Source: an uncultured Collinsella sp.
Lineage (GTDB): Bacteria > Actinomycetota > Coriobacteriia > Coriobacteriales > Coriobacteriaceae
Length of the DNA: 62,242 nucleotides
Reading direction: 5' to 3'
Assembly: GCA_902470365.1 (NCBI GenBank)
Contig: CABRFZ010000013.1
Span: forward strand, 1-62,242
Made by a program: the position numbers and the translations under genes. How positions within the stretch are numbered: position 1 is the first letter of the stretch; each line of letters starts with the position of its first letter. Positions 17,881-27,025 of the stretch are shown here, piece by piece. The notes beneath the pieces are model-generated. The model made no database searches. It saw only the letters and a list, made by a program, of their open reading frames with translations, and was not told the DNA's origin.

Positions 17881-17909
17881 AATAAAGAGGGCCGCAAGCG
17901 ACCCTCTCC
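17881..17909 (-). terminator. Terminator after amidohydrolase gene
   Basis: The stem 17886-17895 with 17898-17907 (one G-U in the minus-strand RNA) is followed by TTTATT. It lies between the amidohydrolase stop and the second LytS kinase. Confidence 0.75.
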
Positions 17910-17965
17910 ATTGCATTATGCAATCAAATACTGTGTTTTACATCAAGCCATCGATGAACGGTAGC

Positions 17966-19243
17966 TTAGGCGCTGTACTTGTTTGCCTCGCCGAAGGTGC
18001 CGGCCTCGACAATCCAGCCGTCCTTCATGATGACGTCCATGTTGTCGGTGTTGAGCACGTGGATGTCGGCGGCGACGTCACCGTTGACGACCAGCAGGTC
18101 GGCGCACTTGCCGGCCTCGATGGAACCGGTCTCGTCCTCGATGTGGCACATCTTGGCACCGTTGAGAGTGGCACAGGTGATGGTCTCGACCGGGGTGAAG
18201 CCGATCTTGTCGACGAACTCGTACATCTCCTCGATGGAGCAGGTGCCGTACGGGGTGACGAAGGAGAAGGAGTCGGAGCCGATCGTCATGACGACGCCGC
18301 GCTTCTTGGCCTCGCGCAGGCAGTCGTAGTTGCGCTGCAGCTCCTTCTCGACCAGGGTGCCCTCGTACTTGTCGTGCAGCTCGGGGACGTAGACGGGCGG
18401 ATAGGTGGCGTACCAGGTGGGCAGGAAGGCGATCGTCGGAGTGAAGAAGGTGCCCTGCTCGGCCATGAGGTCCATGGTGCGCTCATCGATATCGAAGCCG
18501 TGAATCAACTGCTCGCAGCCAAAGCGAACGGAATCGTAGGCAGCGGCGTGGTTGTTGTAGCAGTGGCTCCACACGGGGATGCCGACCATCTTGGCCTCTT
18601 CGACCACGGCCTGGATCTCCTCGGAGCAGTAGTGCTGGTCGCGACCGGAGTCCCAGCGCCAGATGCCGCCACCGGTAGCCCAGATCTTGATGGCATCGGG
18701 GTTCTCGCGCAGGCGACGACGGACGGCCTTGCGCAGATCCCAAGGACCGTCGACCTGGTCGCCCCAGGGATGGGATTCCTTGTTGAGCTCCTGGGTGCAG
18801 TGGTGGGAGTCACCGTGGCCGGCAACGCGGCAGAAGCCGAGGCCGGTGGCCAGAACGCGCGGGCCCTTGAAGACGCCCTTGTCGATGCAGTCACGGATCT
18901 GGATACCAAAGCGGCCGATTTCGCAGACGGTGGTGAGGCCGTGGGTAAGGCAGTCGTAGGCCTGCTTGACGGCGACGGCCTGCTTCTCGAGGAGCGGCTG
19001 CATGACCCAATCGGTGTCATCGTCGGTCAGGTTGCCCGAGAAGTGCAGGTGGGTGTCGATCAGGCCGGGAAGGACGGTCTTGCCGGCGGCGTCGATGACC
19101 TCAACGCCCTCGGGAAGGTCCTGCATAGCGCCGGCGTACTCGATCTTGCCGTTGTCGTCGACGAGAACGAGGGAGTTCTCGACCGGCTCGGCACCGGTAC
19201 CGTCGATGAGCTTGCCGCCAACGATTGCATACTTAGTGGACAT
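17966..19243 (-). CDS. Metal-dependent amidohydrolase
   Basis: 425 residues. The N-terminal beta-sandwich region is followed by the TIM-barrel with DTHLHF (two metal-binding His near residue 65), IKIWATGGG (the Lys often carbamylated in this superfamily), SHCYNN, LIHGF, and the catalytic Asp in IGSDSF. The C-terminus closes with AGKCADLLVVNGD. It resembles the imidazolonepropionase/prolidase-like branch that cleaves cyclic amides or dipeptides. It follows the amino-acid permease by 131 bp on the same strand, so a shared role in amino-acid or dipeptide use is likely. The exact substrate is unknown. Confidence 0.88.
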   Translation of the reverse strand: MSTKYAIVGGKLIDGTGAEPVENSLVLVDDNGKIEYAGAMQDLPEGVEVIDAAGKTVLPGLIDTHLHFSGNLTDDDTDWVMQPLLEKQAVAVKQAYDCLTHGLTTVCEIGRFGIQIRDCIDKGVFKGPRVLATGLGFCRVAGHGDSHHCTQELNKESHPWGDQVDGPWDLRKAVRRRLRENPDAIKIWATGGGIWRWDSGRDQHYCSEEIQAVVEEAKMVGIPVWSHCYNNHAAAYDSVRFGCEQLIHGFDIDERTMDLMAEQGTFFTPTIAFLPTWYATYPPVYVPELHDKYEGTLVEKELQRNYDCLREAKKRGVVMTIGSDSFSFVTPYGTCSIEEMYEFVDKIGFTPVETITCATLNGAKMCHIEDETGSIEAGKCADLLVVNGDVAADIHVLNTDNMDVIMKDGWIVEAGTFGEANKYSA

Positions 19244-19316
19244 GGTTCCTCCTTATGGATCCATATAGTGGGCGAGGCCGTGTTGGGTTAAGGCCTCACA
19301 AAGCTACCCAAGTGGT

Positions 19317-19368
19317 GCCGGGTTCGGTGCGCGGGAGAGAGGGCCCCGCGCACCCGATCCGCCCCGGC
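19317..19368 (-). promoter_or_regulatory. Intercistronic hairpin between permease and amidohydrolase
   Basis: A 10-bp perfect stem (19326-19335 with 19345-19354) is extended by GCCGG/CCGGC (19317-19321 with 19364-19368). No T-tract follows on the minus strand, so it looks like an mRNA-stabilising or processing hairpin and not a terminator. A smaller hairpin GAGGCC/GGCCTC lies at 19274-19297. Confidence 0.45.
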
Positions 19369-19374
19369 TAGGCG

Positions 19375-20826
19375 TTACTTTTTGCGGGAATTGGTGAAAG
19401 CCATGAGGGCCAGGCCAATAGCCAACCAGCCGATCACGATGCTCCACTCCACCATGTTGAGGGAGGCGGGAGAGAACGGAATCACGAGCAGGCCGATGAT
19501 GATGGCGCAGGCAGCGATAGCGAGGCCGATGCCAAACTTGCCGCCGGGCACCTCGTAGGGACGAGGCAGGTCGGGCTCGGTGAAGCGCATGCGCAGGCAG
19601 GCGAGGGCGACCATACCGCAGGAGAAGATGAAGGCGAGAGCCGACACGTTGGTCAGAGGGATGAGCATGTTCTTGCCCAGGAACGGACCGATGACGGTGA
19701 TGACGCCCAGAACGACGCAGGCGAGCTTGGGAGCGCCGGACTTGGGGTCGACCTCGGCGAACTTCTCGGGCAGTTGGCCCTTGCGGCCCATGGCGAGCAT
19801 GATGCGGCTCGTGGCGCCGTAGAAGGAGTTCATCGGGCCCATGGGTCCAAGCGTGGCGATAACGAGCATGGCCAGGTACAAGAGCATGTTGATGCCCTTG
19901 AGGCAGGCAAGCGCGGGAACCGGACTCTTAACAAACTCATGCCAGTCGAGGATGGTGCCGAACGAGTAGATGCAGACCATGTAGAAGCCGCCGGCGGCCA
20001 GCAGGGCCAGGGAGATAATCTTGCCGAACTTGTTCCAGTTGAGGCCCTCGGCCGCTTCCTCAGCCTGCTGGGGAATGGTGTCGAAACCGGCGTAGAAGAA
20101 CGGAGTCAGAACCAGGACCGATACGATGCCGGCGAACAGGCTGGTGCCCTCGGTAGCGGCCTTGCCGCCGCCAGCGCCGGCGACCTGGGAGAACACGGGC
20201 ATGGCGTTGTCCGGTGAGCCGGTGAACAGCGAGACGCCCATGGCGAGCAGCATGCCGCAGAGCAGGGCCTTGGTCAGGAAGGCCTGGAGCTTGGCGGCCG
20301 AACTGGCACCGCGGAAGTTGAGGAAGATGACGTAGACTGCAAAGCCGAGCGCGATCAGCGTCGGGAACAGGTAAACATCGGCGCCCAGGATGGTGTAGAG
20401 CTTGACGGCGCGCAGCCACTCAAGACCGGGCAGGCTGCCGAACATCTCGGACACGAGGGTCGAAATGGCGATGGCCTCCCACGGGCACAGGATACCGTTG
20501 CCCAGGGCCAAAAGCCATCCGGTGATGTAGCTCAGCGTACGACCAAAGCTACGATCGACATACTCGACAATGCCGCCCGAGATGGGGATAGCAGCCGTGA
20601 GCTCACCGAAAACAGCTCCGACGGGCACGAGGAAGATTGCACCCAAGAGGAATGCGATCATAGCGGGAACGGGACCGCCGCCCACGACCATCCAGTCGCC
20701 GACCTGCAGAACCCAACCGGTGCCGATGATGGCACCGAAACCGATGGTGAAGAAGTTCCAGAGCGAAAGCGTTTTCTTCATACCGCCGTTATCCTCGACT
20801 GCAACTTCTGCGTTCTTGTCCGCCAT
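19375..20826 (-). CDS. APC-family amino-acid permease
   Basis: 483 residues with about 12 membrane helices. The first helix has GFGAIIGTGWVLQVGDWM, the unwound Gly-rich segment typical of APC transporters, and later GFDTIPQQAEEA and PYEVPGGKFG are also family features. It would import an amino acid or a small amine by proton or sodium coupling. The start at 20826 follows AAAGGAGGGG, much stronger than the longer frame. The linked amidohydrolase suggests that the transported compound or its derivative is hydrolysed inside. Confidence 0.9.
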   Translation of the reverse strand: MADKNAEVAVEDNGGMKKTLSLWNFFTIGFGAIIGTGWVLQVGDWMVVGGGPVPAMIAFLLGAIFLVPVGAVFGELTAAIPISGGIVEYVDRSFGRTLSYITGWLLALGNGILCPWEAIAISTLVSEMFGSLPGLEWLRAVKLYTILGADVYLFPTLIALGFAVYVIFLNFRGASSAAKLQAFLTKALLCGMLLAMGVSLFTGSPDNAMPVFSQVAGAGGGKAATEGTSLFAGIVSVLVLTPFFYAGFDTIPQQAEEAAEGLNWNKFGKIISLALLAAGGFYMVCIYSFGTILDWHEFVKSPVPALACLKGINMLLYLAMLVIATLGPMGPMNSFYGATSRIMLAMGRKGQLPEKFAEVDPKSGAPKLACVVLGVITVIGPFLGKNMLIPLTNVSALAFIFSCGMVALACLRMRFTEPDLPRPYEVPGGKFGIGLAIAACAIIIGLLVIPFSPASLNMVEWSIVIGWLAIGLALMAFTNSRKK

Positions 20827-21186
20827 TGTTCCCCTCCTTTCCTTTTTGACGCCCCTTGACGTCACCCCTTGCGCGGTCTGTTTTGCCGCGCTCTTTTATT
20901 TCGTGGCTTTAAGATACGGCCTTGGCGCAGCAGCTCCGCTTGTAGCTCGACCGAAGGCAGAACTGCAAAACGAGCGGCGCCGTTTTTGGGACGAACGGCA
21001 CGGTTTGCCGCTCATTGTTGCCGCCCGTCCGACGGGCGTACGCTCATCGGACGCATAGAGAGATATTTTTGAGGCCGTGTGTTTTGCGCCTTTCATACCG
21101 TTTACCGAGCTTTTGACGCGCAGACCCATTTGTTGCACATCTTTTTTGTAGGATAGACAGGTTATACATGAGACAAGGCGGTACGA
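20827..21186. other. Divergent intergenic region
   Basis: 360 bp between the permease (leftward) and the C39-like gene (rightward). It holds an inverted repeat TCCGAC/GTCGGA-type dyad near 21027-21055 and a TATACA box near 21163 with no convincing -35 partner. No gene is seen. Confidence 0.5.
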
Positions 21187-22221
21187 ATGGCATACGGATA
21201 CAACGACGGTGATCAACGGCGACAAAGCGTTCGCCTTGCTGGCCGTACCACGCCGACGCCCAGAAGTGCCACGAGCAGCAATCCACAACGCACTCAAGAA
21301 CAACCCAGGCCTTCGTCTCGGCAGCAGGCAAGCAGAACGCGGCAGAGTGGCCGTCCGAGCACGGGCACAAGCGCGCAGCAAGATAGCCGCTTGGGCGCGC
21401 GCACTCGACAGCGTCAGGCCGAGGTTCCGCAACTACGCCGCAACGGCGCACGTCAGCCCGGCATCCATATCAACCGCTTCTTTTCGCATCCCCAAGGCGG
21501 ACGCGACCGCAAGCCTTACCGCTCGACATCGCACGTGAATGCCCCCGCCCTGCCGGCTCGTCGACTTCGCCTCGCACTGTGCTCTATCCTTACCTGTCTG
21601 GTCTTTGTGCTTATGAGCTCCTGTATGTCCCACGGCTCGGCCGGTCTCGAGCCCACCGCCGAGGACAAGCTGCTCAAGGCCCCCGTCGCGCCCGGTTATT
21701 CTTTCGCCTTTTCGACCCCGCGCTCGCAATGGCAAGCCGGCACGATGCCCCATATCTATCAGATCGACCCTGCATGGTCGGAGCTGCCTTACGCCGGCGG
21801 TACCATCCGCCAAAATGCTTGCGGGCCTACGTGCCTCACCATGGTCTATATCTTTAAGACGGGACGCACCGATATGACTCCCGTCGATATGTGCGCGCTT
21901 TCCGAGGCAGGCAATTACGCCCCCACCGGTGCAACCGAATGGTCGTTTATGACGAGCGGTGCGTGGCAGTTGGGACTTAACGGAACGGAGCTTCATAACG
22001 ATCGCGACTCGATGACTCAGGCGCTGCGTTCGGGAGCGCCCGTCATCGCCGCCGTTCGGCCGGGCACCTTTACCAACGTGGGCCACTACATTGTACTTTA
22101 CGGTATTGACGACGCCGACCAGATTGAAGTCTTCGATCCCAACTCGGCCAGCCGCAGCGCCCGGCGCTGGGGCGTCGTAGAGGTCCTCAACGAAGTCGAA
22201 GCCATGTGGGCCTACTACTAG
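21187..22221 (+). CDS. C39-like cysteine peptidase domain protein, membrane-anchored
   Basis: 344 residues. The first 120 or so are Arg/Gln/Ser-rich and look disordered, followed by one hydrophobic segment (about 127-146) ending in MSSC, a weak lipobox. The outer domain (about 190-344) has RQNACGPTCLTM with the candidate catalytic Cys, and NVGHYIVLYGI with the candidate His, then DPNSASRS. This is the C39-like/papain fold of peptidase-like proteins; the activity is unproven. AAGGCGG precedes the ATG. It is the only plus-strand gene in its neighbourhood. Confidence 0.8.
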   Translation: MAYGYNDGDQRRQSVRLAGRTTPTPRSATSSNPQRTQEQPRPSSRQQASRTRQSGRPSTGTSAQQDSRLGARTRQRQAEVPQLRRNGARQPGIHINRFFSHPQGGRDRKPYRSTSHVNAPALPARRLRLALCSILTCLVFVLMSSCMSHGSAGLEPTAEDKLLKAPVAPGYSFAFSTPRSQWQAGTMPHIYQIDPAWSELPYAGGTIRQNACGPTCLTMVYIFKTGRTDMTPVDMCALSEAGNYAPTGATEWSFMTSGAWQLGLNGTELHNDRDSMTQALRSGAPVIAAVRPGTFTNVGHYIVLYGIDDADQIEVFDPNSASRSARRWGVVEVLNEVEAMWAYY

Positions 22222-22628
22222 TCATTGGGCACTCATTGGGGACAGACTTAAATGAGTGGTCGTCGGGGACAGTCTTACGGACGCCGGCCGAGAGCAAACG
22301 AAAAGGGCCATCCCGAACTGCTTGGAACTGCCAGCACGGAAAGCGCATCCTGCTTTGGGGCCCAATAGCGGGATGCGCTTTCCGTTAGCGGCCCGTTTGG
22401 GAAACTAGGGACCGCTTTTCGACAAAAATCCGGGATGCATTTTCCGATTGAGGGCCTCAAGGGAAACCGCACCCCATGTTGGACGCTCATTCTGGGATGT
22501 GCTTTCCGCAGTTGATCGATGCGGCCTTTAAGGACTGTCCCAAGCTGCCGGCAGGAAAGGAACGTCCCCAAGTGCCGGGTTTCCGCAGCCTGCAATGCTC
22601 CTCATGAACAGCCGCCTCAATAATCAGA
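22222..22628. repeat. Patch of dispersed and tandem repeats
   Basis: No gene is seen. It begins with a TCATTGGGGACAGACTT motif shared with 29098-29114. It has a 15-bp perfect inverted repeat (22336-22350 with 22371-22385), and a GGGATG-x-x-TTTCCG 15-mer three times at exactly 62-bp spacing (22370, 22432, 22494). It ends with a block near 22535-22585 that is nearly identical to 29181-29230. Confidence 0.7.
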
Positions 22629-23331
22629 ACCACCCTTAAAAAGGGTGGTTTGCTCTTAGGGTATAACCCACGGGCCCCGGGCTCGCGTCTAAAGGCGCGG
22701 GCCCGGACTTCGTCCAGGTCTAGTGCATCTTGACCCGTGGCGCGCCGGTCGAACCGGCAGCATCACCCCCTCTTGAAGGGGTCCTCGTACTCCTTCACGC
22801 TCAGCTTGTCCAGCGCGATGTCGTGGGACTCCTGCTCCCTGATGTACTTGGCGATCGTCGCCTCGTTCAGGCCGACGGTGGACACGTAGTAGCCCTCCGC
22901 CCAGAACTTCCTGTTGCCGAACTTGTACTTGAGGTTGGCGTGCCTGTCGAATATCATCAGCGAGCTCTTCCCCTTCAGGTAGCCCATGACGCTCGCGACG
23001 CTGTACTTCGGCGGGATCGCCAGCAGCACGTGCACGTGGTCGGGCATCAGGTGCCCCTCGATTATCTCGATCCCCTTGTACTCGCACAGCTTCCTGAGGA
23101 TCTCCCCTATGTCGCTCCTGATTTGGTTGTAGATCACTTTGCGCCTATACTTCGGCGTGAACACGATGTGGTACTTGCACATCCACTTCGTGTGGGAAAG
23201 GCTGTAGGCCTTCTGGGCCATGGCGACCACCCTTTCGACTCGAATTCTTGACGGCCTGAACAATCGTCAATATCGGTCGGAGGGGTGGCTTTGTAAAGCC
23301 GTTTGTCTCCACCCGCGTAGCGGGTGGTTTA
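22629..23331 (-). mobile_element. IS200-type insertion sequence
   Basis: It consists of a single tnpA gene flanked by subterminal hairpins. The right-end hairpin is at 22629-22649 (ACCACCCTT with AAGGGTGGT) and the left-end hairpin is at 23309-23327 (CCACCCG with CGGGTGG), both followed by TTT. IS200 elements have no terminal inverted repeats and no target duplication; they move as single strands. The exact tips cannot be fixed by eye. A further hairpin (GCTGGCC type, 23334-23354) lies just outside the left end. No tnpB is present. Confidence 0.8.
22763..23221 (-). CDS. tnpA: IS200/IS605-family transposase TnpA
   Basis: 152 residues, the normal length. It is a Y1 HUH single-strand transposase: the metal-binding His pair is DHVHVLL (His 62, 64) and the likely nucleophile is Tyr 126 in ATIAKYIREQ. 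The start MAQKAYSL at 23221 follows GGGTGG. Full-length and without internal stops, so it may still be active. It lies 204 bp past the phospho-beta-glucosidase gene's end and points the same way. Confidence 0.93.
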   Translation of the reverse strand: MAQKAYSLSHTKWMCKYHIVFTPKYRRKVIYNQIRSDIGEILRKLCEYKGIEIIEGHLMPDHVHVLLAIPPKYSVASVMGYLKGKSSLMIFDRHANLKYKFGNRKFWAEGYYVSTVGLNEATIAKYIREQESHDIALDKLSVKEYEDPFKRG

Positions 23332-23372
23332 AAGCTGGCCGCTGCGCGGCCAGCGGACTAAAGTCTTGAACA

Positions 23373-23408
23373 ACAAAAGCCCCTGCGGCCGAAGCGGACC
23401 GCGGGGGC
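23373..23408 (-). terminator. Terminator of the PTS/phospho-beta-glucosidase operon
   Basis: A 10-bp GC-rich stem (23379-23388 with 23399-23408) is followed on the minus strand by TTTTG. It lies 17 bp past the bglA stop codon. A very similar hairpin ends arcC at 29254-29287. Confidence 0.85.
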
Positions 23409-23424
23409 AACAGACCTGCAAGAG

Positions 23425-24879
23425 TTAACTCAAGTCCTCGCCATTTGATGCAATGACCTTTTGGTACCAGCAGAAGCTGTCCTTTCGGTAGCGATCGAAC
23501 GTGCCTTTGCCCGTATCATCGGCATCAACATAAACAAAGCCATAGCGCTTCTTCATCTGCCCCGTCGAGGCCGACACCAAATCGATACAGCCCCACGGCG
23601 TGTATCCCATCAGGTCAACACCGTCCTCGACAATTGCATCGCGCAGCGCAAGAATATGCCTTCGCAGGTAATCAATATGATACGCATCGTGGACTTTGCC
23701 GTCTTCCAGCGCATCGAGTCCGCCCACACCGTTCTCGGCGATAAAGAGCGGAAGATGGTAACGATCGTGGTAGCCGGCAAGCGTCACGCGCAAACCCAGC
23801 GCATCGATCTGCCACTTCCAGGCAGTCTCTTTATCCTTGAGGTACGGATTGCGCAACGTCGGGAACACGTTGCCCTCCGCCTTCTCGGCGATCACCTGAT
23901 CATCGGCGCACACCAAGCGCGAGCAATAGTACGAGAACGAGATGAAGTCGACCGTATGCTCTGCCAGATACTCCGTATCGCCCGGCTCAAAGGGCACGTG
24001 AACACCCTCTTTCTCGAGTGCACGCAGCTTCCAAGCAGGATAGGCGCCCGCAGCCATCACGTCTGTGTAGAAGTAGCGGCCGCGGTCCTCCTCATACGCA
24101 AGCCATACGTCCTCGGGCGCACAACGGTACGGATAGGTCGCACCGGCAGCGACCATGCAACCCACCTTGTTTGCGGGATCGATCTTGTGCAGAATCTCGA
24201 CAGCGCGAGCGCTCGCCATAAACATATGGTGCGAGAACGCCGCGGTCACGGCTGCACGGTCACGCTCATCCTCGAGCGTGACACCCGCGTTGAGATAGGA
24301 CAGCGCCACGCTGTTGATCTCGTTGAACGTAAGCCAATAACGCACGAGGCCCTGGTACGCGCGTCCGACGGTCTCGACGTAGTGCGCATACCGCTCGATC
24401 ATCTCTCGGCTTTGCCAGCCACCATAGCGCTCGACCAGAGCCAACGGATAGTCGTAGTGCGACAGCGTCACAAGCGGCTCGATTCCATGCTCGCGCAGCG
24501 CCTCGAATACCTGACGGTAAAACTCCAAGCCCTCGCCGTTGGGCTCGGTCTCCATCCCTGTGGGAAAAATACGGCTCCAGCAAATTGAAAGACGCAGGCA
24601 CTTAAAGCCCATCTCGGCAAAGAGCTCGACATCCTCGTGCCAATGATGGAAGAAGTCGTTGCCCCAGCGGCATGGATACAGCCTGTCCGGATCATCCACG
24701 GGCTTTTGCCTGCCAAACATTACATCCCAGCGGTCGGAACCCTGTGGGATCAGGTCGGAGTGCGACATGCCGCGGCCGCCCTCGTTCCAGCCCCCTTCGG
24801 CCTGGTTGGCGGCGAGGGCACCACCCCACAAAAAGCCCTCGGGCATACCGGCGGCAGACGTTCTGTCAAAGTAACTCAT
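23425..24879 (-). CDS. bglA: 6-phospho-beta-glucosidase (glycoside hydrolase family 1)
   Basis: 484 residues, usual for GH1. It hydrolyses phosphorylated cellobiose or aryl-glucosides after PTS uptake. The acid/base Glu is in TFNEINS and the nucleophile Glu in FIAENGVGG; the N-terminus has FLWGGALAANQAEGG. It starts one base after the PTS IIC stop codon (TAG-C-ATG), so it is translationally linked. An in-frame ATG at 24891 overlapping the IIC end is possible. It is the last gene of the operon and is followed by a strong terminator. Confidence 0.95.
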   Translation of the reverse strand: MSYFDRTSAAGMPEGFLWGGALAANQAEGGWNEGGRGMSHSDLIPQGSDRWDVMFGRQKPVDDPDRLYPCRWGNDFFHHWHEDVELFAEMGFKCLRLSICWSRIFPTGMETEPNGEGLEFYRQVFEALREHGIEPLVTLSHYDYPLALVERYGGWQSREMIERYAHYVETVGRAYQGLVRYWLTFNEINSVALSYLNAGVTLEDERDRAAVTAAFSHHMFMASARAVEILHKIDPANKVGCMVAAGATYPYRCAPEDVWLAYEEDRGRYFYTDVMAAGAYPAWKLRALEKEGVHVPFEPGDTEYLAEHTVDFISFSYYCSRLVCADDQVIAEKAEGNVFPTLRNPYLKDKETAWKWQIDALGLRVTLAGYHDRYHLPLFIAENGVGGLDALEDGKVHDAYHIDYLRRHILALRDAIVEDGVDLMGYTPWGCIDLVSASTGQMKKRYGFVYVDADDTGKGTFDRYRKDSFCWYQKVIASNGEDLS

Positions 24880-24880
24880 G

Positions 24881-26230
24881 CTACTCAGCATCCTCGGCAG
24901 AAGCTGCCGCGGCGTTCTCCTGCTCCTGAGCCAGGAGCTGGTTATCGTACACCTTAAAGAACGGGTACCAGACCACAGCCATGACCACGATCAAAACGAT
25001 CGTAAACACCCAGATGCGCGGGTCGAGGCACTGGACAAAGCCCTGAACGAAGATGGGGAACGTGCCGCTCACCAAGATGTAGAAGTTAGAGACAAGACCC
25101 AGTGAGACCGCACCCCAATACAGCAGGGCCGAGATCATGCCGCCTAGCACAAACGGAATCATGAGGATCGGGTTGAAGATGATGGGCGCGCCGAAGATCG
25201 CGGGCTCGGAGATACGGAAGAAGCTCGGCACGATCGATGCCCTGCCAAATGCCTTGAGCTGCTGCGACTTTGCCCTAAACGCGCAGAGCGCCACAAAAGA
25301 GAACGTATTACCCGTGCCGCCGATGAGGTTGATGGCCAACGACATGAGCGCCGGGTGGAACTCAAGCGGCTGCCCGGCAGCATAGAGCGAGGCGTTGGCG
25401 GCAAAGGCGGCAAGCGTGACCGGGGCGGTGATGGGCATTACGATCATGTTGCCGTGGACGCCAAAGCACCAAAACAGCAGCGTCATGAAGCAGATAAGCA
25501 GTGCGCCGGGCACAGAGTCAACTGCGACGGAAAGCGGGGCAGCGAGCAGCTTCTCGATAACCGAGGGGATGGACAGCGCGGGATCGATCATCTGGATCAG
25601 CAGGTTGCCGCCAAAGAAGATGAGGATGTTGGCGAGCATAGGTACGATGGCGCCAAAGGTTTCGGACAAAAACGGCGGCACGCCATCGGGCATCTTGATG
25701 GTGATGCCCTTGGTCTGGCAGAAGCGCGTGACCTCGACGGAGACCAAGGCAACGATGATGGCGGTAAACAGGCCCTGCGCACCCAGATAGGTGCAGGGGA
25801 CCGCCTGGAGCACGGACTCGTCAGCAAGCTGGTAGTAGGACGACGGCGCCGCGGCGATCAGGAACATCACCAGCGAGGTCATACCGGCGTTAAGCTTGGG
25901 CATCTTGTAGGTGCCCGCCAGGTTATAGGCGATTGCGAACGTCACGATCACCGACAGTATGCCCATCGTCATGTTGAAGGGAATGAGCAGCGTGAGCTTA
26001 TTGGCCGTGGCAAAATCGAGCCAAGGGCCAAAGACGGACCAGAACCCGCCCTGCGCCACCAGGTCGGCCGTGACCGGCGGGTTGGCGAGGATCATAAAGA
26101 CGGCAGATACCAAGATGAAGCTGATCGCGCTCATAAAGCCCTTTTGCATGGAGGCAAAGTGGCGCTCGGTTCCGCAGAAATTGGCGATAGGGGTCAGTTT
26201 TTCCTGAAGCAGGGTCATGAACTTCTCCAT
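24881..26230 (-). CDS. PTS permease, cellobiose/lactose-type IIC
   Basis: 449 residues with about 10 membrane helices. The segments FCGTERHFASMQKGFM, IGGTGNTFSF and FRISEPAIFGAPIIFNP are typical of EIIC of the Lac/Cel family. It transports a beta-glucoside and passes it to the IIB phosphoryl donor. TTAGGAGG precedes the ATG. The gene lies 9 bp past IIB. The C-terminus has a short Ala/Glu-rich tail ending in SAEDAE. Confidence 0.94.
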   Translation of the reverse strand: MEKFMTLLQEKLTPIANFCGTERHFASMQKGFMSAISFILVSAVFMILANPPVTADLVAQGGFWSVFGPWLDFATANKLTLLIPFNMTMGILSVIVTFAIAYNLAGTYKMPKLNAGMTSLVMFLIAAAPSSYYQLADESVLQAVPCTYLGAQGLFTAIIVALVSVEVTRFCQTKGITIKMPDGVPPFLSETFGAIVPMLANILIFFGGNLLIQMIDPALSIPSVIEKLLAAPLSVAVDSVPGALLICFMTLLFWCFGVHGNMIVMPITAPVTLAAFAANASLYAAGQPLEFHPALMSLAINLIGGTGNTFSFVALCAFRAKSQQLKAFGRASIVPSFFRISEPAIFGAPIIFNPILMIPFVLGGMISALLYWGAVSLGLVSNFYILVSGTFPIFVQGFVQCLDPRIWVFTIVLIVVMAVVWYPFFKVYDNQLLAQEQENAAAASAEDAE

Positions 26231-26239
26231 GGTTGCCTC

Positions 26240-26533
26240 CTAACCCAACAGCGACTGGGCGAGTGCCAGCACGTTGGCGGCGTTGCCCATGCCGTAGTCC
26301 TGTGCGGGGATGACCGCGGTCGGCTTACCGCTCCCCTGCTTGACGGTGTTGAGCTGGTAGGACACCTGCGGCCCCAAGAGCAGCACGTCATAATTGGCGC
26401 ACGTCTCCTGATACTCGCCGATACCCACCGCATCGATATCGAGCTCGATGCCGTTTTGCTCCGCATATTTCTCGAGTTTCTTCATCAGAATGCTTGTAGA
26501 CAGACCAGCTGCGCAAACAAGAAGGATCTTCAT
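26240..26533 (-). CDS. PTS IIB component, cellobiose-type
   Basis: 97 residues. The N-terminal MKILLVCAAGLSTS holds the phosphorylated Cys (residue 7). It takes phosphate from IIA and gives it to the sugar carried by IIC. The start at 26533 follows GAAGGGAATC; the longer frame to 26551 overlaps this ribosome site. It is spaced 46 bp past IIA and 9 bp before IIC. Confidence 0.94.
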   Translation of the reverse strand: MKILLVCAAGLSTSILMKKLEKYAEQNGIELDIDAVGIGEYQETCANYDVLLLGPQVSYQLNTVKQGSGKPTAVIPAQDYGMGNAANVLALAQSLLG

Positions 26534-26579
26534 AAGGGATTCCCTTCGCATTGATTGGTTGGATAGTCACCGCACGCCG

Positions 26580-26906
26580 CTAGGCGTTCTTGGTTGCAGT
26601 GCGCTCATACAGGCAGATCAGCTCCTGCACGAGCTCCTGAGCAAGCATGGAGCACATGAGGTGGTCCTGAGCATGGACCAGCAACACATCCACCGACAGA
26701 TGCTCGCCCGCTGCCTCAGTCGAAAGCAGCTGCGTTTGGATGTGGTGAGCCTTGATTCCCGCATCCTTTGACTGCTTCATGAGTTTGGCGGCGGCGTCAA
26801 AATCCCCCGCCTTTGCCTTTTCAAGGGCTTCGAAGGCAAGGCTGCGTGCCTCTCCCGCTGCAGCGACCAGCTGAAACGAAACCATCTCGGTTCCTTGATC
26901 GTCCAT
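26580..26906 (-). CDS. PTS IIA component, lactose/cellobiose-type
   Basis: 108 residues, an all-helical trimeric IIA. The phosphorylated His lies in VHAQDHLMCSM near the C-terminus, and GEARSLAFEALEKAKAGDF is the family's first helix pair. It starts the structural part of the operon, behind a dyad at 26972-26992. GAGAGGAG precedes the ATG. Confidence 0.95.
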   Translation of the reverse strand: MDDQGTEMVSFQLVAAAGEARSLAFEALEKAKAGDFDAAAKLMKQSKDAGIKAHHIQTQLLSTEAAGEHLSVDVLLVHAQDHLMCSMLAQELVQELICLYERTATKNA

Positions 26907-26941
26907 AACGGTCTCCTCTCCCGTGATGTTTGGTTTGTACT

Positions 26942-26992
26942 TGAATATTCGAAACGCCTATCTCCCGCCCGCAATCCTCGAGGTTTATTGCA
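26942..26992 (-). promoter_or_regulatory. Dyad symmetries upstream of the PTS genes
   Basis: A 21-bp dyad centred on CCTCGAGG with GCAAT/ATTGC ends (26972-26992) and a near-palindrome TTGAATATTCGAA (26942-26954) lie between the activator remnant and IIA. They are candidates for activator binding sites or part of the operon promoter. Confidence 0.4.
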
Positions 26993-27025
26993 GGTAGACT
27001 GACAGGGTCATCGACAAAAGAAGTC

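Noticed and set aside
22629..23331. IS605 element with tnpB or an associated guide RNA
   Set aside because: No tnpB frame is present on either side; only tnpA and the end hairpins are seen.
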